Assembly: GCA_021927905.1 (NCBI GenBank)
Contig: BLLK01000047.1
Span: forward strand, 2,976,001 to 3,040,000
Direction of reading: 5' to 3'
Length of the DNA: 64,000 nucleotides
Origin: Chaetoceros tenuissimus
Lineage: Eukaryota; Bacillariophyta; Thalassiosirophyceae; Chaetocerotales; Chaetocerotaceae
A program made the position numbers and the translations under genes. How positions within the stretch are numbered: position 1 is the first letter of the stretch; every line of letters begins with the position of its first letter. Under the pieces are notes generated by a model. The model was given only the letters and a program-made list of their open reading frames with translations, did not search any database and was not told the DNA's origin. Positions 9,834-21,594 of the stretch are shown piece after piece.

Positions 9834-11663
9834 TTACACAACAAAATCAAAGTGCTCTCTGAAAACGTCAATATTTTGTTCTGCTACAAGGGGCAAAAGA
9901 TCCCATCTTTCACAACAAGTTAATGCAATTCTTAAATAGCTCCATACATGAACGGCTCCAGGATTCAAACTTAGTGTCTGTAGATAACATCTGGCAGCTT
10001 CTTCATGGTGCTGTAAATTACTGTGGGCGATAGCTTTATTAAGCCATGACCTTGCATACTTTGGCTTAATTGAAAGGGCCTTCTGATATGCTTCATGAGC
10101 CTCTTCACTTCTATTGCTATTTGCCAATGTTGCCCCTAGCTTGTTCCAAAGTTGATGGTCATTTGGTCGCATAGATGTTGCTGTTCGAAAACATTCTATT
10201 GCTTCTTCATACTCTCTTGTGACGTTACAAACCACTCCAAGAGTCTCCAAAACATCTACAGCACTTTCAACATTTCCATTTGCTTCATCGAGGGCCTTTG
10301 CTTCGTGAAGTAATTGTTTCAATTTGAACAGTGATCCTTCGGTGTCGACATCTTCATTCTCAATTGTCAAGCCAGCATAGTTGGGATTATGAGTGACGAA
10401 ATTATGCAAGCACTTGTATGCTCGTTCATGATCTAATTCATTCACATAACTCACACCGAGTGTTAACAAGCTTTCACTTGCATATGGATCTCTTTCAACC
10501 GCATTTTCTAAACAAATAATAGCCTTCCTGTCTTCGTCATTTTCAGCGTGGCATTTTCCTAACATAAGCCATGCATCTGCATTATCACCATCGACATTTT
10601 GCAACTCTGACTCAAAGCACAAAATCGCCTCGGAAATATTTCCTTCTTGATAATTTTTCATACCTTCTTCCATGAGATCAACAAAGTTATCTTGTGTTCG
10701 ATCTCCAGTTTGTTGTGAGGTATTGGAGTCAATTTGACCATAGCTTCTACTATCTTGACTGAATTCGTAATGTTGATGAGAAGAACCAATTTCCACTTCA
10801 CTCAATTTTGTCGTTTTCGTAGAATCATCATACATCCATGATGCTAGATTGGCATAATCATCCGTTGCAAATTCTCGTTCAGCTTCTTCCCAAGCAGCAG
10901 CCAATTGATCCATACTTGCTCCTTCGACAAATCCTTCGTGGCCCAAATCATCATTTTCATGAGTAGAAATAGCATCATTCTGAGTTTGATTTTCGTTTTT
11001 CTCTAATTCATTTTTGTAGTCTTTGAGATAAGATCGAAATTCGTCTTCTAATGATTCATGCCAATCACTGCCGACTTTTTCTGTTTCTTTTTGAGTTTGT
11101 TCTACTTGTTGTTTTTGCTGCAAGTTTTGCGATTCTAGAATCTTTTCTTGTTCTCTTTCTTTCTGTAATTGCAGTTGCTGTTGTTGCATTTGCTGCTGTC
11201 GTGCCATTTGCATCATTGCCATTTGTTGTTGCTGCTGTTGTTGCATCATATTCATTTGCATATGCATTTGATGCATTTGTTGCATGGGATTCGCTTGATG
11301 CATAGAATACTGGGGGTGGTTATGTATCATTGAATTTGCTGGTACACGATGTAATTGTTCTTGTTGAGGTATACTCGTAGAATCCCATGCTTGATGCAAT
11401 GAGGTTTCATTATTCTGAACCAATTGTACATTTTGTTTCTGTGGTAGAGGTCCTAGATGGGTAGGTGCTGACATGGGTATCATGGGCCTTGCAGCGGAAG
11501 AAGAAATACCATTTTTCATCATGTTTCCTCCTACATATTGCGAAATTGCTTTTCCTGCCCGCATAGTGCTTGCTGTCGCTGCATCGTTGCTACTTTGAAT
11601 AGAAGAAAGGAATCGTGATGCTGTTCTGTCAATCGCTGATCCAGTTGCTCCGCAGTCTGCCAT
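9834..11663 (-). CDS. PEX5: PEX5, peroxisomal PTS1 import receptor
   Basis: Single exon, 609 aa, start at MADCGATG; an upstream in-frame TTG is not needed. The N-terminal Cys4 matches the conserved Cys of PEX5 that is monoubiquitinated during recycling. A Gln/Met-rich stretch occupies about residues 120-175. WxxxF/Y-type motifs that bind PEX14/PEX13 follow: DWHESLEDEF, AWEEAEREF and SWMYDD. The C-terminal half has about seven TPR units (for example AWLMLGKCHAENDEDRKAI, LWNKLGATLANSNRSEEA, SWLNKAIAHSNLQHHEEA), which form the PTS1 pocket. It binds SKL-type cargo in the cytosol and docks at the peroxisome. Length fits the family (600-650 aa). Confidence 0.93.
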   Translation of the reverse strand: MADCGATGSAIDRTASRFLSSIQSSNDAATASTMRAGKAISQYVGGNMMKNGISSSAARPMIPMSAPTHLGPLPQKQNVQLVQNNETSLHQAWDSTSIPQQEQLHRVPANSMIHNHPQYSMHQANPMQQMHQMHMQMNMMQQQQQQQMAMMQMARQQQMQQQQLQLQKEREQEKILESQNLQQKQQVEQTQKETEKVGSDWHESLEDEFRSYLKDYKNELEKNENQTQNDAISTHENDDLGHEGFVEGASMDQLAAAWEEAEREFATDDYANLASWMYDDSTKTTKLSEVEIGSSHQHYEFSQDSRSYGQIDSNTSQQTGDRTQDNFVDLMEEGMKNYQEGNISEAILCFESELQNVDGDNADAWLMLGKCHAENDEDRKAIICLENAVERDPYASESLLTLGVSYVNELDHERAYKCLHNFVTHNPNYAGLTIENEDVDTEGSLFKLKQLLHEAKALDEANGNVESAVDVLETLGVVCNVTREYEEAIECFRTATSMRPNDHQLWNKLGATLANSNRSEEAHEAYQKALSIKPKYARSWLNKAIAHSNLQHHEEAARCYLQTLSLNPGAVHVWSYLRIALTCCERWDLLPLVAEQNIDVFREHFDFVV

Positions 11664-12213
11664 TTTGTATCGAACCAATTTTTATTGAAGCTGTCTATCT
11701 TGTGGATATAGTCTATCGTAACTGTGAAATTCAGAATAAGTATAATGGATGACACAACTCTCTTTGTGAATTGAAGAATCACATTAAGGTATAGACAATG
11801 TTGTTGAATGAATGAAGAATCATGAAGATGAATGGATGATGGATGACCGTCGTGGTTGCAAACTATTTCTTAGATTCATTCTTTCTACCCTATGGAAGAA
11901 ACATAGATCTTCCGATTCTCCGGTATTTACGTATGGTACCTACATACTCTTACGTACTTCAAAAAGGATCCGAAATCAACTCCTCTCTGTGCCCGGGTTC
12001 AGGTATTCATGATGTTGTGTGGAAGAAGAACTGCATCTGAAGTTGTTGTGGTATGGTGCACCTCTCCTCTTTTGTTCGACGACCCGATACGCATCTTTCA
12101 CGAATATCACAAAACATCCAAAGCTCTCACATTTTAGCAAGATTGCTTTCTTCTTAATTTATTTCTTTACATAATATTCACATAGCAAACGTACCAATCA
12201 TACGGAAAGCAAC
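11664..12213. other. Intergenic between PEX5 and the acidic protein (divergent promoters)
   Basis: About 550 bp separates two divergent genes. Short open frames in it (for example 11812..12012) show no domain. No RNA gene or repeat recognised. Confidence 0.4.
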
Positions 12214-12753
12214 ATGTCAGATAGGGAATCAGACGACGAACAAGATCATTCTCAGAACGAGGAAGAGGAAAATGAAGAATCTGAGACAGAGTCACAAGAG
12301 AATGATGATGATGATGATGCTCAAGAAAGCGAAGTAGACCTTGGAAGTCAAGATTCTGATAGTGAAGATGAAGATGAGGCAGCAGCTGATGAATCTAGTG
12401 CTGGAGAGGATGGAGATGGCGAAGATGACGACGACGATGATGATGATAATAACGACGACGATGATGATGATGATGATGACGACGACGATGATGATAATAA
12501 TGATGATCAATCTCAAGAAGATGGCAGTGATGATGAAGAATCAGATGAGGAGGAAATAGGTCTAGCAGCTTTAATGGGACCTCCAATATCAGATGAAGAT
12601 AATTCCCAAGACTTTGACCCTACAGAAGAAGAAGATGGGTCTGGAACTGATGATGATGATGAGGAGGAGGATAGTGACAATAATGTAGGCCAAGACTCGG
12701 ATGATGATCAAGATGATGACGATCCTGTGGCGAAAAAGCAAAGGACAGAATAA
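12214..12753 (+). CDS. Hyper-acidic protein with a C-terminal basic patch
   Basis: Open frame of 179 aa, roughly 60% Asp/Glu, with no folded domain visible. It ends PVAKKQRTE, which looks like a short nuclear localisation signal. Part of the frame is a GAT/GAC microsatellite (about 12424..12510) that spells an Asp run interrupted by Asn pairs. The mixed Ser/Gly/Glu sequence on both sides, and the block EEIGLAALMGPPISDEDN, argue that it is a real gene rather than repeat noise. Acidic tails like this are common in histone chaperones and nucleolar proteins; that role is only a possibility. Confidence 0.6.
   Translation: MSDRESDDEQDHSQNEEEENEESETESQENDDDDDAQESEVDLGSQDSDSEDEDEAAADESSAGEDGDGEDDDDDDDDNNDDDDDDDDDDDDDDNNDDQSQEDGSDDEESDEEEIGLAALMGPPISDEDNSQDFDPTEEEDGSGTDDDDEEEDSDNNVGQDSDDDQDDDDPVAKKQRTE
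12424..12510 (+). repeat. GAT/GAC trinucleotide microsatellite inside a coding region
   Basis: Nearly uninterrupted GAY codons with a few AAY codons. Its length probably varies between alleles and would change only the length of an Asp tract. Confidence 0.85.
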
Positions 12754-12864
12754 CATCAGTCCAGGGGGAGATAGACTTAGCAGTTCTATTATATTTGCTA
12801 TTAAGTTAATTTTAACTTTTAGAGATCATGAAAATTTATCCAATTGACTCTTTTCTTCTGTTTA

Positions 12865-13572
12865 TCATTTGTTAACATTGTAAGAATATCGACAACAAAC
12901 TGCCGGCTCACTTCCTAATGGACGACCTTTCGCTGAGAAACCAAATATATCTATGGGATGCTTTGAATTGTTTTCTCTTTCAATAACTTTCATCAAACAG
13001 TTTTCTAGATTTTCAGGAAGTATTTGAACCAAGTCCCCCTTTCGGACAAAATTCACCCATTCACTTCGTTTGCCATCATTTGAATTACTATCTAGATATC
13101 CAGTTTTTTCCCAGCGTAATAAACTAAGTGGGTCATTGCTATCTTCCAATATTGCATTTGAACAGACTTTAATCCCAGGTGCTTCCATAGCTGCTCCCAT
13201 CCCTGTAGATCTAGCCCAATAATATGACCCGACGTGATGATTGTTGATGCCCATAACCAATTTTGCATTCTCGACAAAACTAAATGGTACATCTATTTCT
13301 GCCAAGATTGGTGAAGATCCATTTTGAAGATTTTCATTAATTGATTGAAAATCGTCTCTAGCTTTCGATATAGACGTATGAACATATCCTAGTGCTGATT
13401 GCTGTCCTCTAAATTCATTTACATTATATGGTGTCACATCACCATGCATTGGTTCCATCTTTGAATCATTTGATATAGGAAATAATGTCATCCTATGTGT
13501 AGGAAGATGTAGAGGATGAAACATCAGCTCATTCGTCCGACTGTTTTTAGATTTTCCTGCATTGTTCAGCAT
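12865..13572 (-). CDS. Unknown conserved-looking protein, 235 aa
   Basis: Single open frame with a real ATG at 13572. Composition is balanced and globular from about residue 60: AEIDVPFSFVENAKLVMG, GSYYWARSTGMGAAMEAPGIKV, and a C-terminal part WVNFVRKGDLVQILPEN ... GFSAKGRPLGSEP. The phrase FVRKGDLVQILPE resembles the loop of a small beta-barrel, but I cannot assign a family. No signal peptide or membrane segment is seen. It converges on the acidic gene, with about 110 bp between stops. Confidence 0.65.
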   Translation of the reverse strand: MLNNAGKSKNSRTNELMFHPLHLPTHRMTLFPISNDSKMEPMHGDVTPYNVNEFRGQQSALGYVHTSISKARDDFQSINENLQNGSSPILAEIDVPFSFVENAKLVMGINNHHVGSYYWARSTGMGAAMEAPGIKVCSNAILEDSNDPLSLLRWEKTGYLDSNSNDGKRSEWVNFVRKGDLVQILPENLENCLMKVIERENNSKHPIDIFGFSAKGRPLGSEPAVCCRYSYNVNK

Positions 13573-14200
13573 CAATCAGAAAAGATGGTGTAGGTAAGTC
13601 ACTGACTAGCATCAAAGATGAAACTATCTGTACGGAAAGTAGAATAAACGTTGTCGCTCTGAAACAGAAACTGTTGGAATTGTATATCATATTTTCTTGG
13701 AACTAGGAACTGGCGTAGTGTAGTTCATAAACTAAGGCCATAGAAGCATTCCCTTTGAACACAAATTCAAATAAAGTATCTATATCAAAGCACAAGCTGC
13801 AAACTTCAATTTCCAACTCATCAAAAGTGAAATAATGAATTGCATGAATTCCAATTACCTTAGTCTACGTATTCAAGAAAATTGAATCATATATCCGGGT
13901 CCATAGCATAATGGCGGTTATAGAACCAGTGTTTTTTGACACCTCTTCTGCATTTTCAATTTTCGTTGCTTTTGCAGCTTTCGTTGGGTTGGGAGTAGAG
14001 GCCTAGCTACTTGTGCTGTAGTATTTCTAGTGTAACCTCTTTTGAGGAGGAAGTAGCAGCAAGCATCAAGCAATCAAGCCATCATTTACTCCAGAACTAA
14101 GAGAAGTACTGGAGACATCAACTTTACTCAGCTTGCCAATAGGATAGGGAGCTTGGCATATCTAAACCACACACATATATATTAAAATACTTCCACTAGC
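13573..14200. other. Divergent promoter region upstream of SNF1
   Basis: About 630 bp between divergent genes, with no coding frame. One phrase near 13897..13930 resembles a tRNA 5' half but has no partner T-arm (see rejected items). Confidence 0.4.
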
Positions 14201-16778
<2,578 letters not shown>

Positions 16779-17124
16779 TACTGTAAGGTGGTGAGCTAGA
16801 ATGTTTTATCATATTTGGAAGGAGATATAAGTCATGCGTAAATAGCATTTGAAATAGACGGGAGGGATATATCGACTGCAGCTAGCAGAATTTGGAAGTA
16901 CTCTTACAATTATAATTCTATTAATGATAATTCTACGCAAAGTAAAGTCTTTAATCCACGTCTTTCATGGTTGAATGAAACCAAAAGCAAGATTTCCCAA
17001 TGAAAACTAAAGGGAATTCTCACTGTCTTACATCATAGCATTTAGATGAATAATAAAAAAAGCAGGAGTCCCTAGCAAAATCTTAAGGGAATGATCAAAG
17101 TATTGCATCTAGCATTTTCATTAT
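16779..17124. other. Convergent 3' intergenic spacer
   Basis: About 345 bp between two converging genes. It holds both 3' UTRs; an AATAAAAAA stretch near 17050 may be a plus-strand polyadenylation signal. No gene. Confidence 0.4.
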
Positions 17125-18376
17125 TTAGATTAATGTATATAGTAAATATTCAAGATAAAATAGATCCCAAATGTGCTTGTAGTAAACCTTGATCGATTTC
17201 ATTTCCTTAGGATCCAATTGTTTGAATCTGTATATCAACATAGTAGCAAGAACAGAGTGCCCTCCGATCATCGCCACTGGATTAAAGGTACCGACCTTTG
17301 ACAAAACTCCTGTTAAAATAGCATGTACATAGTTCAAAAATAGGCAAGCAGTTGCGCCCTTCGCGATCTTATCAACCCCGATCTTTGTGGCAAATGTTTC
17401 GATATTAAATGCCTTATCTCCTTCAATATCTGGTAAGTCTTTTGTAATTGCAATGACTGATGCAAAAGCTGTCATGAATCTTGCAATGAAAGATACCTTT
17501 GGTGACCAAGAAAATGTGGCTCCAATTGCATCTTTAACTGCAAAGTATACACCAAAGTTAAGAAGAAACCCACGAACAGTAGCAATTGTGAGTCCTGCCG
17601 CAATTGGATTTCTCTTTGTACGAATTGGTGGTACTGAATAAATGGCCCCCAATGTCCAACCAACCATGTAAAGTTTGAAAAGCAAAAGTGGGAAAAACTT
17701 CCATCTATTGAAATGAATCAAGTATCGTCAGTATTTAAGAAGTGGTTACATCTTTGTGATCAACAATCCATACAACTTACACAATCAAAGGCCCAATAGT
17801 TCCAGATGCTAGTACAGTAGCCCATGCGAACTTCCTTGACATTTCACCGCTTGCAACAGGCAAAAATGGCTTGTTCAATTTATCAATCTTTTCATCGTAA
17901 ATCTGATTAATACCAACAATGAAAGCATTTCCCATCAGTAAAGCAACCATACCAAGTACAGCTCTGGGAAGCATATATCCCCAGCGAGCATTAGCGATTG
18001 CACCAGGAGTATCGACTAAAGCTCTTGTTGTACCTGCTATTGACGCAAGGATTGTTCCCCTGATGGTGTGTGGTCTGGTGAATTTATATAATGCACGAAA
18101 CCTTGCTTTCAACGACCCAGCCTGAGCTTCTTCCACCGATTTTGAGAGAGCATCAGGATCAAAGTCTCCCTCTACTGCCATTGAAAGCCTTGTCTTTTTC
18201 GTTTGCGAATTAAACTGGCATTCTGAAAATGTGTTGTAGTGTGGATTGGTGGATGACGATGCAAAGCAAGGATTCAATTTATTGATGGTAACACTTGCTC
18301 TAGCTGCTGGTGCTGGAAATCCCTGCACAACTGCTGCACCAATAATCACATTTAAGCAAAATTTGAATAATTGCAT
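17125..18376 (-). CDS. Homogentisate prenyltransferase (tocopherol/plastoquinone), plastid
   Basis: Exons 17781..18376 and 17125..17704 join through a Val codon (GT|A) and give 391 aa. The leader [20 protein letters not shown] is a signal peptide with Phe at the cleavage site, typical of diatom plastid import. The UbiA-family motifs are present: [17 protein letters not shown] (first Asp motif) and [22 protein letters not shown] (second). The KDLPDIEGD form is characteristic of HPT/HST enzymes, which prenylate homogentisate with phytyl- or solanesyl-diphosphate. Hydrophobic segments match the 8-9 helices of the family. HPT versus HST cannot be decided by eye. Confidence 0.88.
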
Positions 18377-18990
18377 CTTCAACTTGGTCTATGAAAGGGA
18401 TGTGTAAAAGAAGTATTCCAGCTTGCCTTTGAAATAAGAAAGGCAATAGAAAATAATCTTTCTGTTCAACAAAAATCTATTTCTCTTCGTCATTCCTCTC
18501 GTAGTCATCACTTTTAGACACCAAAACACCTAGCCGAAATGGATAGTCACTAACTTACTTTTATGTTTCCATTTTTCCCCTCTGTTTGTGGTACGTTCTT
18601 TTGGTTATGTAGTACTTACCTAGTATGATCATCTATTTCATTGTTTTTTTATACGTAGAGATGTCTCATAGGCTAGTGAAATAGTAAAAGTGTCGAATAT
18701 TACGAACTCTCTTTCCGAGGAAATTCGAAAGCGATATCATGAGGAATATCATGGAAGGGAAAAGAGATATTCCAAACTTTGAGAAACTGTATGAAATTTG
18801 AGTCAGTCGTTCTACTTTCAGATGAAGATGTTCGCGTTCCACCTTGAATGGCAAATAATGTCCGTAATTGGTAATAGAAAAATAAGTATTCCTGTATACA
18901 GTAGTCGGCGCAGTCGTATGTGGAAGCATCTGGAACACAGGCTGCCAGCACAGCATGAGCTTCATGAGCTTAAGCAGTGATGCAAGATGA
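18377..18990. other. Intergenic upstream of the prenyltransferase
   Basis: The promoter side of the prenyltransferase gene. Short frames on both strands have no recognisable domain. No RNA gene seen. Confidence 0.35.
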
Positions 18991-18997
18991 TCCGGAG

Positions 18998-19064
18998 AGG
19001 TGGTCTGGGGTGAGAGGGTCGAGGGTGAGTGGGTTGGTGAGAGGGTGACTTGGACGCATAACCT
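18998..19064 (+). repeat. Left arm of a 67-bp inverted repeat, with G-quadruplex motif
   Basis: This arm is the near-perfect reverse complement of 19957..20023; the last 50 bp on the outer side are identical and one small indel lies near the inner end. The plus strand reads GGGG-TGAGA-GGG-TCGA-GGG-TGAGT-GGG, four G-runs with loops of 4-5 nt, a canonical G4 pattern. Confidence 0.85.
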
Positions 19065-19956
19065 AAGTCTCTTTCATATGTTAAAATTGCATGAAAATCT
19101 TCCATTTGAATCAATCCCAGAAAACAGTGATAGAGAAAAAAAAGCAAAAAAGCTGCAAAAGTAAGGTGCGATACGTATTGATGAGGTGATCAAATTGATG
19201 TTGGTTACGTATGGGTTTCTTTGCCTATTACATGTTTATTCTTTAAAATATCTAAAATACAATTTACATAAATGTTGGACTAGCAATTGAAATTGAGTAA
19301 TATTACTGCACATCAAATTAGAAATTAAAATTTTGAAAGGTATTACATTAGTTTAGGAGGCTTCCATTTCAAAATATACTGTAACCTGAATAGTCTCATC
19401 TGCTTTCTCTTTTCAACACTGGAATTGGAGGCGTTTTGTTACTGCGTCAATGTCACTGTCTGCAAACCGAATGTGAAACTTGACACATAATCATGTGTCT
19501 GTTTGGGCTGAAAATGTACCAAGAATCCTTAGACAAAAGCTTTCAGAACATATTTCAACCGCTTGCTTAACCAAAGCGTACTTCCTGAAAACAAATCTTG
19601 TTTAGATCAGCACAAGCCCTTATGCAAAGCCATAGCTGTGCAATCGATCACTTTTTTTATGGCTGAAGATCTTGGTGATCGATAAAACTAAGCCATACCC
19701 TACCTGGTACCCCTATCAATACATTCACTTCATTCTGATACAAAAATCAACCTACAGAAAATGTTTTAGAATGAATTGAGTGAATTGTAGTGAAAAGGAA
19801 TAGACAAACTTACCATGGCATAAGACGATGAAACGGTTTTTATGAAAGGAGAGAGGTGGATGATGATGCGCTGCTGCTTTTAGCAAGAGCACATACAACC
19901 AACGGCCAAATTCAAAAAGACGGGAATAACTCATTCAACTTGTTGAATTATTTACA
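19065..19956. other. 892-bp segment enclosed by the inverted repeat
   Basis: AT-rich, with no coding frame that looks real on either strand and no RNA gene recognised. With its arms it could be a non-autonomous foldback element or an inverted duplication. No target-site duplication could be recognised outside the arms. Confidence 0.4.
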
Positions 19957-20023
19957 GGTTATGCGTCCAAGTTGACCCTCTCACCAACCCACTCACCCTC
20001 GACCCTCTCACCCCAGACCACCT
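19957..20023 (-). repeat. Right arm of the inverted repeat, with C-rich complement of the G4 motif
   Basis: Reverse complement of 18998..19064. It lies about 280 bp upstream of the start codon of the KIX gene, so it may fall in that promoter or 5' UTR. Confidence 0.85.
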
Positions 20024-20300
20024 GGATCCGGAAGCTCTCGCCTTCCTCCTTAAGGCTAAATTTTATTTATTATAGAATTATTTATCATATAAAAGGCTAT
20101 TTGTTACTAAATAGTAAAAAGTCCTATAGGGTCTGCGTTACCTTCCCGAAGCCGAGGTGCAGTTTCCCTCACAAAACCATGCTCGCATGCTCTTCAACGC
20201 TCAACCCTTCTCCAGCTTCCTGCCTTCCTTTCCTTACACTTCTCCTCTCATAAAAACCCATTTTGAACAAATTCACAAGCAGAATAAAAATTCAGCAAAC

Positions 20301-20694
20301 ATGACACTAATTGAAGCACCTCTATCTGACACTACTAACCTCAAATGTACAGATAAGCATTCATGGAAATCACCAGCTAATGATTTGCCTTTACGAAGAG
20401 GAATGATTTACATCATGTAAGTTTGAAATGTTTCTTATTGCCACCCTCAAATGCATGACATGAACATTTTCTAATGATTATCTTTCTTTGCTTGAATGCA
20501 GAAAGAAACTCTTCGAAAAGAATGGAAAGCTCTCCAAATCGAAACTGGTCCTGCTGAAACGTATCGAACTCAATCTCTATGCATCGGCTTCTTCATTTGA
20601 AGAATATGCAGACATATCAACTCTGAAGGAACGTATAGTAGCAGTTGCAAAAAAGAGATGTGCGAGTGCAGATATGATTGTAGAGAAGCCATAA
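20301..20694 (+). CDS. Small KIX-domain protein
   Basis: Exons 20301..20416 and 20502..20694 join through an Ile codon (AT|A) and give 102 aa. Start context is CAAACATGA. The sequence from LRRGMIYI to the end fits the KIX fold of CBP and MED15: LRRGMIYIIKKLFEKNG, a middle helix KLVLLKRIELNLYASASS, and FEEYADISTLKERIVAVAKKR (family pattern ExxLYxxAxSxxEYxxxxTLKxR). KIX domains bind transactivation segments. Here it is nearly the whole protein, so it may be a free adaptor or a competitor of larger KIX proteins; that is inference. The open frame extends upstream but this Met is best placed. Confidence 0.72.
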
Positions 20695-21594
20695 CAGAAA
20701 GGAATGGTATAGATTTTCATATTCCCATGTTCTCTTTTTCTTTTCGTCGAATAGAACATCCAACATAATCCCAAATAAAAATGTAAAATACAAGCACGAC
20801 GACAAGGATAACAAAAGCGATTCATTCAAAAACACTGTATAAATAAATATTAAAGGTACATACTTTTTAAAACATATGTTTATTTCACACAACATCTCTA
20901 CACGATAGAGAGTCAATATGCATTACATGGAGAAAAGACCAGGAACCTCTGAGAAAGTTGTTGCGATGATGATGCGACATGCGGGCAGAGTGGTTCAATT
21001 TTTGAGTGCTCTCTAAAAAGTTCGAGATCCTGGATTATGGTGATACTTTATTTTCAATGACCGTCCTTTTCAGGACAGAAAGCTTCCTTTGTCCGCTTTC
21101 CATCTCTAGTATCCTGTACGTACTTGTGAGAAAAATCAAAAATCTAAAGGTACGTCATCAGAAATGAACTTTTTTCCTGTAAGTTTCTATCATGCATAGA
21201 CTGCCATTTTAAATTTGAACTGGAAATGATGAATGATGATTCTTCTTCTTCTTTTTGTTCTGTGCTCTTCGCCCTTCCCCTCCTCCATTGATGGATTATG
21301 AATTCTGAACGAATCAATAATGTACATAGTATCTGTATCTTTTTTAAATAGAAGTTACCATCGATTTTTATCAGTGTTCTCTACGCATATATCACATGTA
21401 TTATTGTATCTGACCTTCCCTTTCACTGAACCCTTCAAAATTTATTCTCTGTCAACAGTAGTCTTCTCTAATCTTCTCTCTCGACGCGTCTTTACTTGAC
21501 CTTCCTCTTGTGAGATGCCTTCTCGAATTTTCTCAGTAGACATCTCTTTTGTCGTGCACCCTCTTCTTCATTCTTACTTGCGAGTATTCCTGTT
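20695..21594. other. Gene-poor spacer between the KIX gene and CLPTM1
   Basis: About 900 bp with no convincing gene. It holds a weak A-box/B-box pair (20978..21030) and a decayed duplicate of the CLPTM1 coding tail (21460..21548), listed separately. Confidence 0.5.
21460..21548 (-). repeat. Decayed duplicate of the CLPTM1 3' coding end
   Basis: This segment matches 21602..21689, about 140 bp away in the same orientation. The shared core covers CTTGACCTTCCTCTTGTGAG and the next bases; the flanks have diverged with small indels. Read on the minus strand it still encodes EGISQEEGQVK followed by an Arg-rich end, like the true tail. It lies downstream of the CLPTM1 stop. Confidence 0.7.

Noticed and set aside
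12292-12516. Ile/Val-rich frame on the minus strand opposite the acidic gene.
   Set aside because: It is only the complement of the GAT/GAC microsatellite.
13894-13930. GGTCCATAGCATAATGG, like the 5' half of a tRNA.
   Set aside because: No T-arm or matching acceptor strand follows within 90 nt.
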